Positions 1-7,244 of a stretch of 51,390 nt of DNA are shown one piece after another. The notes below the pieces were generated by a model that did no database searches, was not told where the DNA came from, and was given only the letters and a program-made list of their open reading frames with translations. The position numbers and the translations under genes were made by a program. This DNA comes from Streptomyces sennicomposti (GTDB lineage: Bacteria; Actinomycetota; Actinomycetes; Streptomycetales; Streptomycetaceae), in contig NZ_JAIOAB010000052.1 of the NCBI RefSeq assembly GCF_019890635.1, positions 1 through 51,390 on the forward strand. The letters are read 5' to 3'. Within the stretch, counting starts at the first letter, position 1. Every line of letters starts with the position of its first letter.

Positions 1-57
1 GGCCCGGTGCCCGTGCTGCGGCCCGGTGCCCGTGCTGCGGCCCGGTGCCCGTGCTGC
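1..57. repeat. Tandem repeat, 19 bp x 3
   Basis: Three identical head-to-tail copies of GGCCCGGTGCCCGTGCTGC occupy positions 1-19, 20-38 and 39-57, and a fourth copy begins at 58 but decays after about 8 bases. The array may start left of the window. It lies in a gene-poor stretch and I see no reading frame in it that looks like a gene. Confidence 0.85.
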
Positions 58-455
58 GGCCCGGCGTTCGCCTGCGTCCGGTGTCCGCCTCGGCCCGGCG
101 GCGGCCTGCGGCCCAACCCCGCCTGCGGCGTCTGCGGCTCCCCGGTCCTGCGTGTTGTCGTCGTGTCGGTGTGCCGGGGGTTGGTGGTCCGGCGAAGCGG
201 GCGGGGGTGTCGGGCTTGCCGCCCGCCGGGTCCGGCCGTTCCGTCCGCCCCGGCCGTTCCCGAGCCCGGGAGGTTCGGGGGCCGGCGGGACGGGCGGGGC
301 GTGGGGCTGCTGGGGCGTCGGTGTCACCCGATAGGTCGTCGGTGTCCCGCCAATGGGGCTCGGCCGCGCGCGGGCCGTGGCGTGAGGGGCTGTGATGACA
401 GCCGGGGGCACGCGAACCCCGTGCCCCCGCACCGCCCGTCCGAGGAGCCCAGCCC
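58..455. other. Intergenic stretch upstream of the anchored secreted protein
   Basis: This stretch of about 400 bases is very GC-rich with no convincing gene. Short open frames cross it in several phases but lack ribosome binding sites and recognisable protein features. Its right end carries the Shine-Dalgarno-like CGAGGAG at 441-447 for the gene at 456. Confidence 0.5.
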
Positions 456-1388
456 ATGCGCCGAACAAGCCCCCGTGCCCTGTCCGCCGCCGTCCTGGCC
501 GGCCTCATAGCGGGCTCCGCCGCGACGACCGCGTACGCGGCCCCGGCCACCGAGTCCGCACCACACCCGAACACCCTCGGCCGGACCGGCGCCGCCGCCC
601 TCCGGCACGCGTCCCCTCCGGCCTCCGCCGTCGCCCTCCGACGGGCGGCTGTCCCGGCAGGCACCGTCGCTCTCCGGCACGCATCCGCCCCGGCCGGCAC
701 CCTCGCTCCCCGCGCCGCCTGCGCGCCGGCCGGCGACCTCGCGGCGCCCGAGCCGCTCGCCGCCCACGGCACGGAGCCCGGTTCCTGTCCGGCCGTGGCC
801 GGGGACGGCGCCGAGCGGGAACGGGCCGCCGCGCGGCGGGCCGCCCCCGGTGATTCCGGCGACGACGTCTCCGACGACGAGATCCAGGATCTTTCCCAGG
901 ACCCGATCCTCCAGGACACGCTCGCCAACGACCCCGCCCGCCAGGACTCCGTCGGCCAGGACCCCGCCGCCCGCGACGACCCCGCCGGGGACGACCCCGC
1001 CGGGGACGCAGCCCGGGCTCCGTCCGGCTACGACCCGGCCCGTGCCCCCGCGGCCACGCCTTCCCGCACGGCGGCCCCGGCCGCACCCGACCCGGCGGGC
1101 GGTCAGTCCACCCGTCCGCCCTCCCGTCCCCCGGGCCGTGACGAGGGGGCCGGCACCGCATCCCGAGATCCCGCGCGGCCACCGGCCACCCGTGACCCCG
1201 GGCGCGACTGCGCCGACGGGGGCGGCAGGGACTGCTCCGGGTCCGCGGCCCAGCACGGAGTGCAGGCCGGTACCGGCGGCTCGTTCACCGCGTCCCTGCC
1301 CGCGCTGATCGGCGGCGGCGCGCTCATCGCGGCGGCCCTGTGCGGTGCGGCGCACCGTGTGTGGCGCCGACGAAGAGCGGACGACTGA
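456..1388 (+). CDS. Secreted, membrane-anchored Ala/Pro/Asp-rich protein of unknown function
   Basis: The product is 310 residues. An N-terminal signal peptide is clear (MRRTSPRALSA, then a hydrophobic stretch to about residue 29 ending TAYA-APA). A C-terminal hydrophobic segment at about 283-300 is followed by the basic tail WRRRRADD, which fits a single-pass anchor with the middle outside the cell. I see no LPXTG-type sorting motif. The middle is low complexity: an Ala-rich N-terminal third with recurring ALRHAS/PAG phrases, an acidic patch near 135-180 with repeated QDP and DDPAGD, then a Pro/Arg-rich stretch. The start is supported by CGAGGAG 8 bases upstream. I do not recognise a family. 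It could be a cell-wall or sporulation-surface protein, but that is a guess from architecture only. Confidence 0.6.
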   Translation: MRRTSPRALSAAVLAGLIAGSAATTAYAAPATESAPHPNTLGRTGAAALRHASPPASAVALRRAAVPAGTVALRHASAPAGTLAPRAACAPAGDLAAPEPLAAHGTEPGSCPAVAGDGAERERAAARRAAPGDSGDDVSDDEIQDLSQDPILQDTLANDPARQDSVGQDPAARDDPAGDDPAGDAARAPSGYDPARAPAATPSRTAAPAAPDPAGGQSTRPPSRPPGRDEGAGTASRDPARPPATRDPGRDCADGGGRDCSGSAAQHGVQAGTGGSFTASLPALIGGGALIAAALCGAAHRVWRRRRADD

Positions 1389-1747
1389 GCACCGGGCGCG
1401 CCAGGGACACGCACCGTCCCCGTAACCCCCGTAACTCCCGTGACCCATGGGACGCCCTCCGGCGGGGTACCCGCACCGCCGAGGGAGTGATCCCGGCCGT
1501 ACCGGTCCTCGCCGTACGGACGCGACCGCCCCCGGTGGGCCCCCACGCGGGCGACGCACCCAGCGGCGGACCGCGGCGAAGGCCCGCAGCGGGCCCACCG
1601 GACGCGGACCCACGGGACGCGGACCTCGGGACGCGGCCACCGGCACCCGGCCCCCCGGGACGCGTCCCCGCAGGACACGCCCCCCAGGGCGGCAAGACAT
1701 CGCACCGGCGAACAGGACACAGCATCAGGGACTGCGCGGAGGTACCC
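1389..1747. other. Intergenic spacer before the aminotransferase-like gene
   Basis: About 360 bases without a convincing gene. It contains short repeated phrases, CCGTAAC and CCGTGAC near 1419-1445 and GGGACGCGG-like phrases near 1600-1660. GGAGG at 1738-1742 is the ribosome binding site of the next gene. Confidence 0.45.
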
Positions 1748-2998
1748 ATGCGGCGGACGGAGCGGGAAGGGTACGGCCCCGTCCGTTACGGGCCGTCGGC
1801 CCTGCCCGAGGACGGGCTGCCGGTGCTGCCCGAGCTGTCCGCCGCGCTCGCCGGAGCCGCCGGCCGGATCCGCGACAGGCCGATCGGCGGCTGCCCCGAA
1901 CTCCTGGACGCGGCCGGCGGCTACTGGCTGCGCCGCGGCCTGGCCGCCCGCCCCGACCAGCTCGCGGCGGCCCCCGGCGCCCCCGCGCTGCTGCTCGCCC
2001 TGACCGCAGCCCTCGGCGGCGACGTCCTGGTGCCCCGCCCCTGCGCCGCCTGGTGGGCGCCGTACGCGCGCCTGCTCGGCAGGCCCGCCTTCTCCGTGCC
2101 CACCCCGGCCGAGTCCGGCGGCGTACCCGATCCGTACGCCCTGCTGGAGACCGTGCGCAGGGTCCGCGCGGAGGGCGGCGACCCGCGGCTGCTGGTCCTG
2201 TCCGTCGCCGACGACCCCACCGCCACCGTCGCCCCGCCCGAGTTGCTGCACGAGACCGTCGAGGCCGCCGCGGGCGAGGGGCTGCACCTGGTCAGCGACG
2301 AGACCTGGCGCGACACCGTGCACGCGCCGCGGGAGACGGTGCTGGTGAGCCCCGCCGAGATGCTGCCCGAGCGGGTCACCGTCGTCACCGACCTGGCCGG
2401 GGCGTTCCTGCCCGGCGGCTGGCCCGCCGCCATCGCCCGCTTCCCGGCCGGGCCGACCGGCGGCGCGCTGCACGCGCGCGTGCTCGACGTGCTCACCGCG
2501 CTGGACGCCCGGATCGCCGAACCGGTCGCCGCAGCGGCCGCCTGGGCGCTGGACGAACCCGACCCCGTCACCGAGCGCGTGGCCGCCAGCGTGCGCCTGC
2601 ACGCGCGCCTGGCGCGCGCCGCGCACGCCGTCGTGGTCGGCGCGGGCGCGCTGTCCCGGCCCCCGCGGGCCGGCCGCCACCTCTACGCCGACCTCGGCCC
2701 GCTGCGCCCCGCGCTCGTCGCCCGCGGCGTCGGCGACGCGCAGGAGTTGGAGGAGTTCCTCGGCGCCCGGCTGGCCGCGCCCGCGCCCGGCGGTCACCGC
2801 TTCGGCGACGACCTCGCCGCGCTGCGCGTACGGCTGTCCACGGGGGCGCTGCTCGGCGGCTCCGACGAGGAGCGCCTGGCGTGCCTGCGGTCGCCCGCGC
2901 CGCTGGAACTGCCGTACGTGCATGCCTCGTTGATCTCCTGGAAGTCGGTCTTCGACGAACTTCGCGACGACGCTCAGCGATGGGAGCATCCCCGATGA
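1748..2998 (+). CDS. Aminotransferase class I/II-fold protein lacking the PLP lysine (likely pseudoenzyme)
   Basis: The product is 416 residues, the usual length of a fold-type I aminotransferase. The ATG at 1748 has GGAGG 5 bases upstream. Family landmarks are present: SDETWRD (Asp184, the position that contacts the PLP ring nitrogen, with Trp where the family usually has Tyr), the block VTDLAGAFLPGGW at 213-225, and a C-terminal VRLSTG like the carboxylate-binding Arg region. In that block the Schiff-base lysine position is Gly218 and the following Trp-Arg is Trp-Pro. The whole protein has a single lysine, Lys399 near the C-terminus, so normal PLP chemistry looks impossible. It overlaps the next gene by ATGA, implying translational coupling to a metallo-hydrolase. 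A regulatory or structural role is inference. A real aminotransferase with an unusual lysine position is less likely. Confidence 0.75.
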   Translation: MRRTEREGYGPVRYGPSALPEDGLPVLPELSAALAGAAGRIRDRPIGGCPELLDAAGGYWLRRGLAARPDQLAAAPGAPALLLALTAALGGDVLVPRPCAAWWAPYARLLGRPAFSVPTPAESGGVPDPYALLETVRRVRAEGGDPRLLVLSVADDPTATVAPPELLHETVEAAAGEGLHLVSDETWRDTVHAPRETVLVSPAEMLPERVTVVTDLAGAFLPGGWPAAIARFPAGPTGGALHARVLDVLTALDARIAEPVAAAAAWALDEPDPVTERVAASVRLHARLARAAHAVVVGAGALSRPPRAGRHLYADLGPLRPALVARGVGDAQELEEFLGARLAAPAPGGHRFGDDLAALRVRLSTGALLGGSDEERLACLRSPAPLELPYVHASLISWKSVFDELRDDAQRWEHPR

Positions 2999-4188
2999 CG
3001 CAGCAGTCCGAGCCGACCACGACCACCACCGCGGCCCCGACGAGGACCGCCCCGGCCCCGGAGGGAACCGCCCCGACGAGGACCGCCCCGGCCGCCGCCC
3101 CGGCGGTGTCCGCGACCGCCCGGAGACCGGACGCCCCGTCGCCCGTGGACGCGGCCACGCTCGCGCCTCCGTCCACATCCCCGTCCACATCCCCGTCCCC
3201 GTCCGGCCCCGCGCCGTGCCCGCCGCCCGCCGCGCCCCGGCCGCTGGGGGAGCGCCGGATGTGGCCGCGCAGCTTTCACGACCGGCTCACCGCCCCGCTG
3301 CCCGGTCTGAAGGCGCTGGCCCGGTTCGCCCGCGAGGGCGCGGTACGGCCGGACAAGGAGGGCCTCGCCGACATCCCGCTGCTGCCCTGCGAACCCGGCC
3401 CGCTGCCTCGCGTGGACGCCCGCACCGTCGCCGTCACCTGGGCGGGGCACGCGAGTTGGGTGGTGCGGATCGGCGGGCTGACCGTGCTGACCGACCCGGT
3501 CTGGTCGCGCCGCATCATCGGCACCCCCGCCCGCATCACCCCCGTCGGCGTGCCCTGGAGTGCGCTGCCGCCCGTCGACGCGGTCGTCATCAGCCACAAC
3601 CACTACGACCACCTGGACGCGCCCACCCTGCGCCGACTGCCGCGCGACACCCCGGTGTTCGTGCCCGCCGGGCTCGGCCGCTGGTTCCGGCGCCGCCGGT
3701 TCACCCGCGTCACCGAGCTGGACTGGTGGGAGGCGGCTGAACTCTCCGGAGTCCGCTTCGACTTCGTGCCCGCCCACCACTGGTCCAAGCGGACCCTGAC
3801 CGACACCTGCCGCAGCCTGTGGGGCGGCTGGGTGCTCACCGCCCCCGACGGGCAGCGCGTCCACTTCGCCGGCGACACCGGCTACGGCCACTGGTTCTCC
3901 CGCATCGGCGCCCGCTACCCCGGCATCGACCTCGCGTTGCTCCCCATCGGCGCGTACGACCCGCGCTGGTGGCTCAGCGACGTGCACTGCGATCCGGAGG
4001 AGGCCGTCCAGGCCGCGCAGGACCTCGGCGCCCGCCGGATGGCCCCCATGCACTGGGGCACCTTCGTCCTGTCCGCCGAACCGGTCCTGGAACCCCTCAT
4101 CCGGGTCCGGGCCGCCTGGGAGAAGGCGGGCCTGCCCCGCGAGGACCTGTGGGACCTGCCGGTGGGCGCGTCCCGCGTCCTGGACTGA
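2995..4188 (+). CDS. MBL-fold metallo-hydrolase, NAPE-PLD/UlaG-like
   Basis: The product is 397 residues. The start codon overlaps the preceding stop (ATGA), so the two genes are probably coupled. The first 80 or so residues are a disordered Thr/Pro/Ala-rich extension with repeated APTRTAPA phrases. The metallo-beta-lactamase domain follows: TWAGHASWVV, VLTDPVWS, the metal-binding HNHYDH at 201-206, PAHHWS, HFAGDTGYG and a late MHWGTF histidine. This order resembles the N-acyl-phosphatidylethanolamine phospholipase D-like branch, where two zinc ions activate water for phosphodiester cleavage. The FSRIGARYPGIDLALLPIGA block also fits that branch. Substrate is not known from sequence; a phospholipid or sugar-lactone substrate is inference. 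There is no signal peptide, so it is probably cytoplasmic or membrane-peripheral. Confidence 0.82.
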   Translation: MTQQSEPTTTTTAAPTRTAPAPEGTAPTRTAPAAAPAVSATARRPDAPSPVDAATLAPPSTSPSTSPSPSGPAPCPPPAAPRPLGERRMWPRSFHDRLTAPLPGLKALARFAREGAVRPDKEGLADIPLLPCEPGPLPRVDARTVAVTWAGHASWVVRIGGLTVLTDPVWSRRIIGTPARITPVGVPWSALPPVDAVVISHNHYDHLDAPTLRRLPRDTPVFVPAGLGRWFRRRRFTRVTELDWWEAAELSGVRFDFVPAHHWSKRTLTDTCRSLWGGWVLTAPDGQRVHFAGDTGYGHWFSRIGARYPGIDLALLPIGAYDPRWWLSDVHCDPEEAVQAAQDLGARRMAPMHWGTFVLSAEPVLEPLIRVRAAWEKAGLPREDLWDLPVGASRVLD

Positions 4189-4473
4189 ACCGCACCCCAC
4201 TGCCCACCGCACTGCCCACCCCGCACAGACCGGCGCCGTGGCCGACGGGCGCGCCCGCCCCTGCGCGCCCGCGCCGCGCGCCGGGCCAGGCGCGCCCAGG
4301 CGGCACACGCCGGCGTGCGCGCCTGTCGCGTGCATCACGGACGCGCACGACCGGAGGTGCACCACGGGGACGTGCACCACCGGGCGCACACCACCACGTG
4401 ATGTGCACCCCCCCGCGTGAGCCGGCGCACCCTCGGCCGCCGGTCGCCGCCCCCTGCGCGCCGCGCGCCCCGC
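4189..4473. other. Convergent intergenic region
   Basis: This region lies between the convergent MBL gene and the DedA gene. It contains several GTGCACC/CACCACG phrases near 4355-4415 but no clean long hairpin and no convincing gene. Confidence 0.4.
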
Positions 4474-5115
4474 TCAGTTCGACGACCGGTGCGCCGGCGT
4501 CCACTGCCGTATCCGCCGCCAGGCGCTCGGCGCCGCGCCCACCAGCACCGTCAGGAGGACCGCGGCGGCCACGCCCTCCCAGGGCTCCTCGAACAGGGAG
4601 CCGCCGAGGATGCCGATCACCTGGTACGTCACCGTCCAGGCCAGGCAGGCCGGCAGATTGCCACGGGAGAACCGGCGCAGCGGCCACTGCGCCAGCAGAC
4701 AGGCCAGCATGATCGGTATGCGCCCGGCCGGCACCAGCCGGGACAGCACCAGCACCGCCACCCCGTGGTCGGCGAGCTTGCGCTGCGCCTGCTCCAGCCG
4801 GTCCTCCGGAGCCCGGGAGCGGATCGCCTCCAGCCAGCGCGAGCCGTTCTTCGAGCCCAGTCCGCGCCGCCCCAGCCAGTACAGCGCCGCGTCCCCGCAG
4901 AACGCGGCCAGCGACGCCGTCACGAACACCAGCGCCAGCGAGACGGGCGCCGTACGGTGCACGGCGACCACCGCCGCCGAGGAGACCAGGGCCCCGGTGG
5001 GCACCACCGGCACCAGCGCCCCGATCAGCACCAGCAGGAACAGCGACGGGTACCCGAACGCCTGCTGGGTGGTCTCCGTCGGCACCACCGCGGTCACGGC
5101 GGCCGCCAGTCGCAT
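4474..5115 (-). CDS. DedA/VTT-domain membrane protein
   Basis: The product is 213 residues. It has several hydrophobic segments: FLLVLIGALVPVVPTGALV near the N-terminus, a second near residues 50-65 and two in the C-terminal half. The DedA signature is present as an amphipathic loop VLSRLVPAGRIPIMLACLLA followed by FSRGNLPACLAW. DedA proteins are thought to move or scramble lipids (undecaprenyl phosphate or phosphatidylethanolamine) across the membrane; the substrate here is unknown. The start ATG overlaps the stop of the upstream MBL gene by one base (TGATG), so the pair is probably co-translated. Pairing with a phospholipase D-like metallo-hydrolase suggests a shared role in lipid handling, which is inference. 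Confidence 0.85.
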   Translation of the reverse strand: MRLAAAVTAVVPTETTQQAFGYPSLFLLVLIGALVPVVPTGALVSSAAVVAVHRTAPVSLALVFVTASLAAFCGDAALYWLGRRGLGSKNGSRWLEAIRSRAPEDRLEQAQRKLADHGVAVLVLSRLVPAGRIPIMLACLLAQWPLRRFSRGNLPACLAWTVTYQVIGILGGSLFEEPWEGVAAAVLLTVLVGAAPSAWRRIRQWTPAHRSSN

Positions 5116-5897
5116 CACCGTACGACCTCCAGGCGCACGCTTCCGCCGTGCGCCAGCCGGTGCACCGCCACGCCCGGCGCGCGCAGCGCGGCATGGCGCA
5201 CGAACTCGTCGCCCGGCGTGTGGAACTCGTGGGGGCGCACGGCGTCCATCCCGATCGGCCAGTACGTGCCGTAGTGCACCGGCACGGCGGTGCGCGGCGC
5301 GAGCCGGGCCAGCGCCTGCGCCGCGCGCCCCGCGTCCAGGTGCCCCTCGCCGAGGTACGGCCCCCAGCCGCCCACCGGCAGCAGCGCCGCGTCCACCGGC
5401 CCGACCTCCTCGGCCATCGTCTCGAACAGGCCGGTGTCCCCGGCGAAGTACGTCCGCGCCCGGCCCTCGACGACGTAGCCGAGCGCGGGGGAGCGGTGCG
5501 GGCCGAGCGGCAGGCGCCGTCCGTCGTGCGCGGCGGGCACCACCCGGACCGTCACCGCGCCGACCTCGACCCGGTCGCCGGGCGCGACTTCGGTGATCCG
5601 CAGACGGCCCGGCCGTCCGAGCCGGCGCAGCCCCGGTACCGCCCGTGGTGCGCCCCGGGGCACCAGCAGGCGCGTGCCCGGCGCGAGCCGGGCCAGCGAG
5701 GGCAGGTGCAGATGGTCGGCGTGCAGGTGGGAGACGAGCACCACGTCCGCCTGCCAGGCGTCCGGCGGCGGCAGCGCGCCCTGGCGGCGCCGTAGATGGG
5801 CCAGGCGGCGGGCGAACAATGGATCGGTCAGTACGCGTACGTTCGAATCCTCGATCGTGCACGTGGCGTGACCCCACCAGGTGATCTCCACCGGCAC
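5115..5897 (-). CDS. MBL-fold metallo-hydrolase, UlaG-like
   Basis: The product is 260 residues from a GTG start at 5897, chosen because AAGGAGG (5906-5912) lies 8 bases upstream. The MBL fold begins at once (VEITWWGHATCTIE), with the metal-binding HLHADH at 57-62, PAAHDGRR, YFAGDTGLF and a late VHYGTYWP histidine. The length matches UlaG-type lactonases and related phosphodiesterases. It is a compact relative of the gene at 2995-4188, lacking the long N-terminal extension, so the window carries two divergent copies of this branch within 3 kb. It is the first gene of a two-gene unit with the DedA gene. There is no signal peptide; substrate unknown. Confidence 0.82.
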   Translation of the reverse strand: MPVEITWWGHATCTIEDSNVRVLTDPLFARRLAHLRRRQGALPPPDAWQADVVLVSHLHADHLHLPSLARLAPGTRLLVPRGAPRAVPGLRRLGRPGRLRITEVAPGDRVEVGAVTVRVVPAAHDGRRLPLGPHRSPALGYVVEGRARTYFAGDTGLFETMAEEVGPVDAALLPVGGWGPYLGEGHLDAGRAAQALARLAPRTAVPVHYGTYWPIGMDAVRPHEFHTPGDEFVRHAALRAPGVAVHRLAHGGSVRLEVVR

Positions 5898-5983
5898 CTT
5901 CTTCGCCTCCTTCGCGCGACTCCCCCCGACCCTACGCGCAGGGGTAGGGTCGGCGGCGAAAACCCGGAGGTGAGGGGGACGCC

Positions 5984-6421
5984 ATGGGAGAAATGCCCGA
6001 TCCCCGCGGCGGGACCGCCGCGACACCGGTCCGCGTCACGGCGATCGCCAGCCTGACGCCCCTGGAGGAGCTGAACGACGAGCCCTTCCTCGTGGACTCC
6101 CGCGGCCAGCACGCGATGTGCGCCCGGTGGGCCGCCGAACGCGGCTACGTGGTCGCCCGTGAGCTGCTCGTACGCGGCCTGCGCATCGACCACACCGCGC
6201 TGTGGGACGGCGTCCGGCCCGGCGTCGACCTGTTCGTCGCCCCCAGCCGGCGCGTGCTGGAGCGCGCGCTGTCCTCCGTGGAGGAGTTCACCGCGGAGTG
6301 CGCGCGCCGCGGGGTGCGCGTGGAGACGGTCGGCCAGGCCGAGCCGTGCTACGACGCCCAGATGAAGGCCCGGGTCCACCGCCGCCTGTCCATGCCCACG
6401 GCCGGCTACTCCGGAGACTGA
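5984..6421 (+). CDS. Small conserved-looking protein, unknown (faint resolvase-fold resemblance)
   Basis: The product is 145 residues. The ATG has a GAGGGGGA run about 5 bases upstream and codon use is typical of the host. The segment FLVDSRGQHAMCARWAAERGY, then VVARELLVRG and a Val/Leu-rich block, has the spacing of the N-terminal domain of serine recombinases (strand, helix, strand). The expected catalytic serine and YxRxSxxxQ motif are not evident, so recombinase activity is unlikely. There is no membrane segment or signal peptide. It stands between a divergent MBL gene and a large repeat field. I do not recognise the family with confidence. Confidence 0.55.
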   Translation: MGEMPDPRGGTAATPVRVTAIASLTPLEELNDEPFLVDSRGQHAMCARWAAERGYVVARELLVRGLRIDHTALWDGVRPGVDLFVAPSRRVLERALSSVEEFTAECARRGVRVETVGQAEPCYDAQMKARVHRRLSMPTAGYSGD

Positions 6422-6560
6422 CGGCCCCGGCCGGGACCGCGACCGACGGCCCCGCCCCGGCGGTGGGCACGCCGACGATCCGGACCGGATGCCGCCGACG
6501 GCAACCGACGCCCCGGCCCGACGCCCCCCCGGCCCGGCGGGCCCCCGGCCTTGGCGGCGG

Positions 6561-7080
6561 CCCGTGGCGACCGACGGCCCCTGGCCCGGCGGGCCACGGC
6601 GTCGGCTGGCGGGGCCCGCCCCCGCCCTCGGCGTCGGCCTGCGGCGACCGACGCCACGGCCCGGCCGGCCTCGGCGTCGGCCGACGGGACCCGTCCCCGG
6701 CGTCGGCCTGCGGCGACCGGCGGCCCTTGGCCCGGCGGGCTTCGGCGTCGGCTGGCGGGGCCCGGCCCGGGCATCGGCCTGCGGCGACCGACGGCCCCGG
6801 CCATAGCGGCGACCGGCGGCCCTTGGCCCGGCGGGCTTCGGCGTCGGCCGACGGGACCCGTCCCCGGCAGCGGCCCGTGGCGACCGACGGCCCTCGGCCC
6901 GGCGGCGGCCTGCGGCCCCGGCATCGGCCTGCGGCCATAGCGGCGGCCTGCGGCGACGGGCGGCCCCGGCCCGGCCGGCCTCGGCGTCGCCGACGGGACC
7001 CGTCCCCGGCGGCGGCCCGTGGTGACCGGCGGCCCTTGGCCCGGCGGGCCACGGCGGCGGCCTGCGGCCCCGGCCACGGC
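6561..7080. repeat. Imperfect tandem repeat field, unit about 70-80 bp, roughly eight units
   Basis: The phrase CGGCGACCG(A/G)CGGCCC, then TGGCCCGGCGGGC, CGGCGTCGGC and either TGGCGGGGCC or GACGGGACCCGTCC, recurs from about 6561 to 7080. Two units share a run of about 40 bases (near 6711 and 6808). Some units are shortened and end in GGCCATAG. Open frames cross the field in several phases, giving low-complexity Arg/Ala/Gly/Pro strings, which is expected for stop-poor GC-rich repeats and does not support a gene. The flanks at 6422-6560 and 7081-7244 are similar GC-rich noncoding sequence; the right flank has its own GACCGGCG repeats near 7090-7130. Confidence 0.8.
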
Positions 7081-7244
7081 GGTGGCCGACCGGCGACCGG
7101 CGACCGGCGGCCGGTGACCGGTGACCGGCGGCCTCCGGCCGCGACAGCGGCCCGCGGCGGCCCGCGGGGTCCGCTCGCGCGGACCGCCCTCCGCCGTCCG
7201 TATGACAAGCTGGACCGGGCCCGTGCGGAGGGCCGGGTCGGGAC

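Noticed and set aside
2979..2993. TGGGAGCATCCCC near the end of the aminotransferase-like gene as a CebR site.
   Set aside because: It lacks the GCGC centre and full symmetry and lies inside coding sequence.
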